A DNA stretch of 35,638 bases from JBHGBM01 sp041946965 (GTDB lineage: Bacteria; Acidobacteriota; Terriglobia; Bryobacterales; Bryobacteraceae). The stretch spans positions 1-35,638 of the forward strand of contig JBHGBM010000098.1 in assembly GCA_041946965.1 (NCBI GenBank), given 5' to 3'. A program made the translations under genes and the position numbers. The notes below the pieces were generated by a model. It saw nothing but the letters and a program-made list of their open reading frames with translations, searched no databases and had not been told where the DNA came from. Below, piece after piece: positions 31,162-35,638 of the stretch (position 1 is the first letter of the stretch; each line of letters begins with the position of its first letter).

Positions 31162-33996
31162 ATGAAACAGCGCTTCGCCGTCCTGCTCTTCGTGTTTGTG
31201 TGCGCCCTCGGCGCCAAGCGTCCGCTCAACCACAAGGATTACGATGGCTGGCGGTCGATCAGCAGCCCGACGCTTTCGCGCGACGGGCGATGGGCCGCCT
31301 ACGGGCTGTTTCCGCAGGAGGGCGACGGCGTGGTGGTCGCCCGCGAAATCGCCACCGGCAGGGAGCACCGCCAGGACGCGGGAGCGCTGCCGCCGCCGCC
31401 AGTGCGCATGACCGACGAGCCCGCCGAGCGCGAGGCGCCTCGCGGCGTGCGCCTGGCCTTCACGCGCGACGGCCGCTACCTGATTTCCACCACGTACCCG
31501 CCCAAGGCGGAGACGGACAAGGCCAAGAAAGAGAAGAAAAAGCCCGAGGAGATGCCGCAGGGCGGGCTGCTGATCGTCGATCTGGCCACGGGCGCGGCCA
31601 CGCGCATCGCCGCGGTGAAGAGCTATCAGGTTCCCGAAAAAGGCGGCAACTGGGTGGCCTACCTGAAACAGGGAAAGCCCGAGCCGAAGCCGGCCGCCGG
31701 GAGCGCCCCGAAGAAGGAGTACGGCGCCGAACTCGTGCTGCGCGATCTCGCCTCCGGCGCCGAGCGCAGCTTCCCCGATGTGCTGGAATACGCGCTGGCG
31801 AAGGACGGCGCCACGCTGCTGTACACGGTTTCCTCGAAAAAGGAGGAAGACAACGGCGTGTACGCGGCCGCGCCCGGCGCCGATGCGGCGCCCGCCGCGC
31901 TGCTACGCGGCAAGGGCAAGTACGCCAGGCTGGTCTGGGACCGCGAGCAGACCCGCGCCGCGTTTCTGAGCGACCGCGATGACGCTGCAGCGAAGCAGCC
32001 CAAGTTCAAACTCTACCTCTGGGACCGTAAAGCGCCCGCGGCCGCCGAAGCCGCCTCCGAAGCCGCACCCGGGTACACGCTCAGCGACCAGGGCACGGTG
32101 GCGTTCTCGCGCGACGGCAGCCGCGTGCTGGTGGGCTGCGCTCCCGCGGGACGTCCGCGCGACAGCGCTTCGAGCCAGGCGTCCGACGACAAGGTGATCG
32201 CCGACCTGTGGCGCTGGAACGACGACCAGGTGCAGCCGGTGCAGAAGGCGCAATCCACACGCGAGCGCAACCGCACCTACACGGCGGTCTATCACCTCGG
32301 CGAAAAGAAGCTCGTGCAGATCGCCGACACCTCCGTGCGTTCCGTCTTCCTGAGCGACAACGGGCGCTACGCCATCGGCGCCGACGACCACGCCTACCGC
32401 CGCAAGGTGGATTACGACGCCACGTACTTCGATCAGCTTCTTATCGACACCCTGACGGGATCGCGAATCCCGGTGGTCGAGAACTATCGCGGCGGATACG
32501 GCCCGCCGGTGCAGTGGGCTCCGGACGGCAGGTACGCGCTGTTCTTCCGCGACCGCCAGTGGCACACCATCAGCGTTCCGGAGGGCAAGGTCACCACCAT
32601 CACGGCCGGGCTGGGCGTTGACTTCCACGATGAGGACGACGACCGTCCGGAGCCGCCTTCGAGTTATGGCAGCGCCGGCTGGACGCGCGACGGCCGCTTC
32701 GCGCTGATCTACGACCGCTACGACGTGTGGCAGATTTCGCCTGACGGCCGCTGGGTACGCAACCTGACCGAGGGCGCCGGGCGGAAGAGCAAGCTGCAAT
32801 TCCGCGTGGTGCGGCTGGAGCCGGAGGAGGACGACGCGCCGCGCGGCATCGATCCCGAAAAGCCCGTTCTGCTGCGCGCCGAGAATCTCGAGACGCGCGA
32901 CACCGGTTTCTTCCGCGACCGGCTGGGCGCGGATACGCCGCCGCAGAAACTGATCATGGGGCCGCGCAGCTACCGCACGTTGGCAAAAGCGAAAGAGGCC
33001 GACGTGATCCTGCTCGCGGCCACCACGTTCAACGATTTTCCCGACCTCCAGGCGAGCGATTCGACCTTCGCCAACCTGCGCCGCATCAGCGACGCGAACC
33101 CGCAAAAGGCGGAGCTGCTGTGGGGCTCGGCCGAGCTGGTCCGGTACCGCAACGCGGACGGCGTGCCGCTCCAGGGCGTGTTGATCAAGCCCGAAGGCTT
33201 CGACCCGGGGAAGAAATACCCGATGCTGGTCTACATTTACGAGCGGCTCTCGCAGACGCTGCACAACTTCGTGGACCCGCGGCCGGGAACGTCCATCAAC
33301 GCGTCCTACTACGTGAGCAACGGGTACCTGGTGCTGATGCCGGACATTGTTTACGCCACCGGAGCGCCGGGGCAAAGTGCGCTGAAGTGCGTGCTGCCCG
33401 CCATTCAGGCGGTGGTGGATCGCGGCTTCGTAAACGAGAACGCGATCGGCATTCAGGGCCACAGTTGGGGCGGGTACCAGATCGCGTACATGGTGGGCCA
33501 CACCACGCGTTTCCGCGCGGCGGAGGCGGGCGCACCGGTGGGCAACATGATCAGCGCCTACAGCGGAATCCGCTGGGGCTCCGGAATGCCGCGGCAGTTC
33601 CAGTACGAGAAGGGCCAGAGCCGCATCGGCGGCAGCATCTGGCAGAACCCGGTGCAGTTCATCGAGAACTCGCCGATTTTCTCGGCCGACCGCGTCCAGA
33701 CGCCGCTGCTGATCCTGCACAACGACCAGGACGACGCGGTGCCGTGGTACCAGGGCATCGAGTTGTTCCTTTCGCTGCGGCGGCTCGGCAAGGAAGCCTA
33801 CCTGTTCAACTACAACGGCGAGTATCACGGCCTGCGCAGGCGGCAGAACCAGAAGGACTACACGGTCCGCATGCAGCAGTTCTTCGATCACTTTCTGAAG
33901 GGCGCGCCGGCGCCGGAATGGATGCGCAGCGGCGTGCCCTACCTGGAGCGCGAGCGCGAGAAGGAGAAGTTCCTCGGCGCGGCCTACGGCAACTGA
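31162..33996 (+). CDS. S9-family serine peptidase (prolyl oligopeptidase-like), exported
   Basis: The 944-aa protein has a signal peptide (MKQRFAVLLFVFVCALGA), a beta-propeller built from TolB-like repeats (SPTLSRDGRWAAYG, WAPDGRYALFF, WTRDGRFALIYD) and a C-terminal alpha/beta-hydrolase domain. The triad can be read as S768 in GHSWGG, D857 in NDQDDAVP and H889 in GEYHG. The family cuts oligopeptides in the periplasm. It is longer than the usual 650-750 residues, with a charged Lys/Glu-rich insert near 115-130 and an acidic insert (DEDDDRPEPP). ATG 31162 opens the signal peptide; TATCAT at 31148-31153 puts +1 about two bases upstream. It overlaps the convergent CPBP gene by 13 bases. Confidence 0.92.
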   Translation: MKQRFAVLLFVFVCALGAKRPLNHKDYDGWRSISSPTLSRDGRWAAYGLFPQEGDGVVVAREIATGREHRQDAGALPPPPVRMTDEPAEREAPRGVRLAFTRDGRYLISTTYPPKAETDKAKKEKKKPEEMPQGGLLIVDLATGAATRIAAVKSYQVPEKGGNWVAYLKQGKPEPKPAAGSAPKKEYGAELVLRDLASGAERSFPDVLEYALAKDGATLLYTVSSKKEEDNGVYAAAPGADAAPAALLRGKGKYARLVWDREQTRAAFLSDRDDAAAKQPKFKLYLWDRKAPAAAEAASEAAPGYTLSDQGTVAFSRDGSRVLVGCAPAGRPRDSASSQASDDKVIADLWRWNDDQVQPVQKAQSTRERNRTYTAVYHLGEKKLVQIADTSVRSVFLSDNGRYAIGADDHAYRRKVDYDATYFDQLLIDTLTGSRIPVVENYRGGYGPPVQWAPDGRYALFFRDRQWHTISVPEGKVTTITAGLGVDFHDEDDDRPEPPSSYGSAGWTRDGRFALIYDRYDVWQISPDGRWVRNLTEGAGRKSKLQFRVVRLEPEEDDAPRGIDPEKPVLLRAENLETRDTGFFRDRLGADTPPQKLIMGPRSYRTLAKAKEADVILLAATTFNDFPDLQASDSTFANLRRISDANPQKAELLWGSAELVRYRNADGVPLQGVLIKPEGFDPGKKYPMLVYIYERLSQTLHNFVDPRPGTSINASYYVSNGYLVLMPDIVYATGAPGQSALKCVLPAIQAVVDRGFVNENAIGIQGHSWGGYQIAYMVGHTTRFRAAEAGAPVGNMISAYSGIRWGSGMPRQFQYEKGQSRIGGSIWQNPVQFIENSPIFSADRVQTPLLILHNDQDDAVPWYQGIELFLSLRRLGKEAYLFNYNGEYHGLRRRQNQKDYTVRMQQFFDHFLKGAPAPEWMRSGVPYLEREREKEKFLGAAYGN

Positions 33997-34616
33997 CGGA
34001 ACCATCCGGGACCGACGTTCAGGTGGCGGCTGATGGAATCCGGCGCCGCCAGGAACAGCAGAAAACCGGTCACGGCGTGCGCCAGGCCGAGGAAGTAAAG
34101 ATTGCGGTGCTTCAGGTACAGGCGGGCGCAGGCGTAGCCGCCCGCGAAGGTGGCGAGCATCAGGAACCAGTTGGGCAGGTGGGCGCCGCTGAAAAGCGCC
34201 GCGGCCACCAGCGGCACGCGGCGTCTGGGCCACGCGGCCGAGAGGCGGTTCACAAAGTAGCCGTTCAGCAGGTACTGCTGCAACAGGCCCCAGGGGCAAT
34301 AGGCCGCGAACGACAGCAGGCCGGTTTCGAAACCGATGGGGCGCAGGGAGCGGGCCAGCATGCCCGCGCCGAGCAGGACGAGCGAGATCCACAGCAGCAT
34401 GGGCGCGGCTTCGGCTGCGGCCGCGCCGAAGTTCGACCAGCGGAATCCTAAATCCCGCGCGCGCTCCCCTCGGCAGGCGTGCGAGATGAGGATCAGCGCC
34501 AGAATGCCGGTCCAGGAGAACGGCGCGGCGGCGCGCAGCCGCCAGATATACGCCATGATGAGGGCGAACACCGCGAAGGGTTCCGCGGCTGCGATCCATT
34601 GCGGCGGCGCTTTCAT
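33984..34616 (-). CDS. CPBP-family membrane protein with altered active site
   Basis: The 210-aa multi-pass membrane protein fits the CPBP (CAAX protease and bacteriocin-processing) family. Motif 1, normally EExxxR, reads Q113-Q-Y-L-L-N118. Motif 2 FxxxH is kept (F142-S-G-A-H146). Motif 3 HxxxN reads H180-A-V-T-G. Loss of both glutamates suggests it is not a protease of the usual kind, although a QQ-type subfamily with another function is possible. It follows the canonical CPBP gene by one base (TGA-G-ATG), so the two are surely coexpressed, and its end overlaps the S9 peptidase gene. Confidence 0.8.
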   Translation of the reverse strand: MKAPPQWIAAAEPFAVFALIMAYIWRLRAAAPFSWTGILALILISHACRGERARDLGFRWSNFGAAAAEAAPMLLWISLVLLGAGMLARSLRPIGFETGLLSFAAYCPWGLLQQYLLNGYFVNRLSAAWPRRRVPLVAAALFSGAHLPNWFLMLATFAGGYACARLYLKHRNLYFLGLAHAVTGFLLFLAAPDSISRHLNVGPGWFRQLP

Positions 34617-34617
34617 C

Positions 34618-35499
34618 TCAAAAGAAGAAATGCTTGGCGGTGTTCACCATGGCGTGCAGTCCCGCCGGGGAAAGCACGGTGGACGATTTCTGAAATACCT
34701 TTCCGAACGCCGCGCCGGCAAGGGTCGCCACCAGGGCGTAGCGCCAGTTGGGCGCAGGGAGCGGACCGTTGTTCAGGTGCGATGCGCCGAACACGAGCGC
34801 CGCCGCCGCCAGTGTCCGGTGGCCCGCGCCGAAGCGACGCATCAGGAGGTTCTGGATCAGCGCGCGGAACAGGATCTCCTCCGGCAGCGCGGTGGCGGCG
34901 AAGATCACGGCGAAACGCGAAGCCATCTTCACCGCGGTCAAGTTCGCGGGCATGTGGAAGCCGGGCATGAAGCCGAGCCAGACGCCGAGCCCGATGAGCA
35001 GCGGCGCCGCAAGGGCAAATCCCGCCAAGGGGTAGAAGAGGTCGCGGAATGAGCGCGGCAGGTTGTACTTCATGCCGGGTGTGGCGCGGAAACACAGGAA
35101 AATGAGGAGCGCGAGGATGATGGAAAACCCGTACGCGGCGCTGTGGAGGAACCCCTGCGCCGGCCGCGGCACCCATTGCGCGCCGGCGCCGAACTCGAGG
35201 GGAAACCAGAGAAGGGCGACGATGGCGAAGTCGAGCGCGCGCGGGCGCTTCCCCGCCCCGGCTCCCAGCAGCCAGGCGAGCGCCGCGGGCGCCACCAGGT
35301 AAGCCGACGCGAGCGGCAGCAGCGGACCGGCCGCCCCCGACGCCGCGGCGATGGCGGAGAATGCGGCCGCCAGCGCGCCCGCTCCGGCGGGCAGCAGCCA
35401 GGGACGGCGCTGGAACGCGCCGCGCAGCGCCGCCTGCGCCCTCCGCGAAAGCAATCCGAAGATGACGGCGAGCAAGAGACAAAGAACCGCGGTCCGCAT
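34618..35499 (-). CDS. CPBP-family intramembrane metalloprotease
   Basis: The 293-aa membrane protein has about eight hydrophobic segments and the complete CPBP motif set: P-E207-E208-I-L-F-R212, F237-G-A-S-H241 and H282-A-M-V-N286. These residues bind the metal and cleave within membranes in CAAX-type proteases. The C-terminus is FFF. Substrates in bacteria are mostly unknown; known roles include peptide maturation and self-immunity. Its stop is one base from the start of a second, degenerate CPBP gene downstream on the same strand. Confidence 0.88.
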   Translation of the reverse strand: MRTAVLCLLLAVIFGLLSRRAQAALRGAFQRRPWLLPAGAGALAAAFSAIAAASGAAGPLLPLASAYLVAPAALAWLLGAGAGKRPRALDFAIVALLWFPLEFGAGAQWVPRPAQGFLHSAAYGFSIILALLIFLCFRATPGMKYNLPRSFRDLFYPLAGFALAAPLLIGLGVWLGFMPGFHMPANLTAVKMASRFAVIFAATALPEEILFRALIQNLLMRRFGAGHRTLAAAALVFGASHLNNGPLPAPNWRYALVATLAGAAFGKVFQKSSTVLSPAGLHAMVNTAKHFFF

Positions 35500-35583
35500 C
35501 CCTTAGCCCCAGAGTCTCAGACCGCGGCGCAGGTTTCAACCGGGGCGGGGCGTGTTAAGATATGGAAGACCCGCAACCAAGCC

Positions 35584-35638
35584 GGAGAGGTGGCTGAGTG
35601 GTCGAAAGCAGCGGTTTGCTAAACCGTCGTAGGGGCCT
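35584..35638 (+). tRNA. tRNA-Ser(GCU), 3' truncated by window end
   Basis: The sequence GGAGAGGTGGCTGAGTGG gives a serine-type acceptor 5' half and D-arm. The anticodon arm CGGTTTGCTAAACCG holds the loop TTGCTAA with anticodon GCT, reading AGC/AGU codons. The long variable arm of tRNA-Ser begins at the window end; T-arm and 3' acceptor are outside. TAAGAT at 35556-35561 is a possible -10. Confidence 0.92.

Noticed and set aside
35584..35638. tRNA-Ser as the attachment site of an integrated element
   Set aside because: No integrase, no duplicated tRNA 3' end and no phage-like genes are visible; the tRNA is simply cut by the window end.

Overview
The window is high-GC DNA that looks like a chromosomal contig of an Acidobacteriota member, probably of the Solibacter/Bryobacter type. 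That placement is an inference from gene content. The signs are a Ser/Thr kinase fused to a TolB-like propeller, an Oar-like TonB receptor with a carboxypeptidase-regulatory N-terminus, several Tat-exported sulfatases and sugar-active enzymes, an S9 peptidase, a bactofilin, and a B12-dependent ribonucleotide reductase (RNR). I see no insertion sequence, phage gene or CRISPR array. No gene-free stretch exceeds 300 bases; the longest is about 190 (13121-13311).

Layout. 1-2410: 3' part of the kinase gene. 2431-6883 (minus): zwf-opcA-pgl joined by 4-base overlaps, then a GH29 alpha-L-fucosidase. Divergent from zwf are an MFS transporter (6904), a POTRA-only protein (8232) and a secreted transglutaminase-like protein (9550). 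11813-13120 (minus): a NYN nuclease with two LOTUS-like domains. 13312-15460 (minus): a FadR-type regulator followed by a methanol:corrinoid methyltransferase (MtaB) homologue. 15561-17005: a Cys-rich lipoprotein candidate translationally coupled to an aldose epimerase. 17091-20797 (minus): a pseudo-receiver, nrdJ and a DinB-like gene. 20953-22926 (minus): a sulfatase and a bactofilin. 22997-23359: a small membrane protein. 23363-29689 (minus): a PL22-like lyase, the TonB receptor and a duplicated esterase. 29746-33996: a second sulfatase and the S9 peptidase. 33984-35499 (minus): two CPBP (CAAX protease-like) membrane proteins. The window ends inside a tRNA-Ser(GCU).

How the genes fit together. 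Two themes are visible. One is uptake and breakdown of acidic or sulfated polysaccharides: TonB receptor, esterase, PL22-like lyase, two sulfatases, fucosidase, mutarotase and an anion-type MFS carrier. The other is the oxidative pentose phosphate branch, where zwf, opcA and pgl form one unit.

Most notable observations. (1) The nrdJ product reads in frame but lacks the segment of roughly 70-80 residues that carries the radical cysteine, the partner glutamate and one redox cysteine of class II RNR, although its promoter has two good NrdR-box candidates. (2) There is an MtaB homologue with all three zinc ligands but no corrinoid partner nearby. (3) A tandem esterase has lost the nucleophile in its second copy. 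(4) A degenerate and a canonical CPBP protein sit side by side. (5) A recurring arrangement places a TAnnnT -10 hexamer so that transcription would begin at or within a few bases of the start codon, which suggests leaderless mRNAs.
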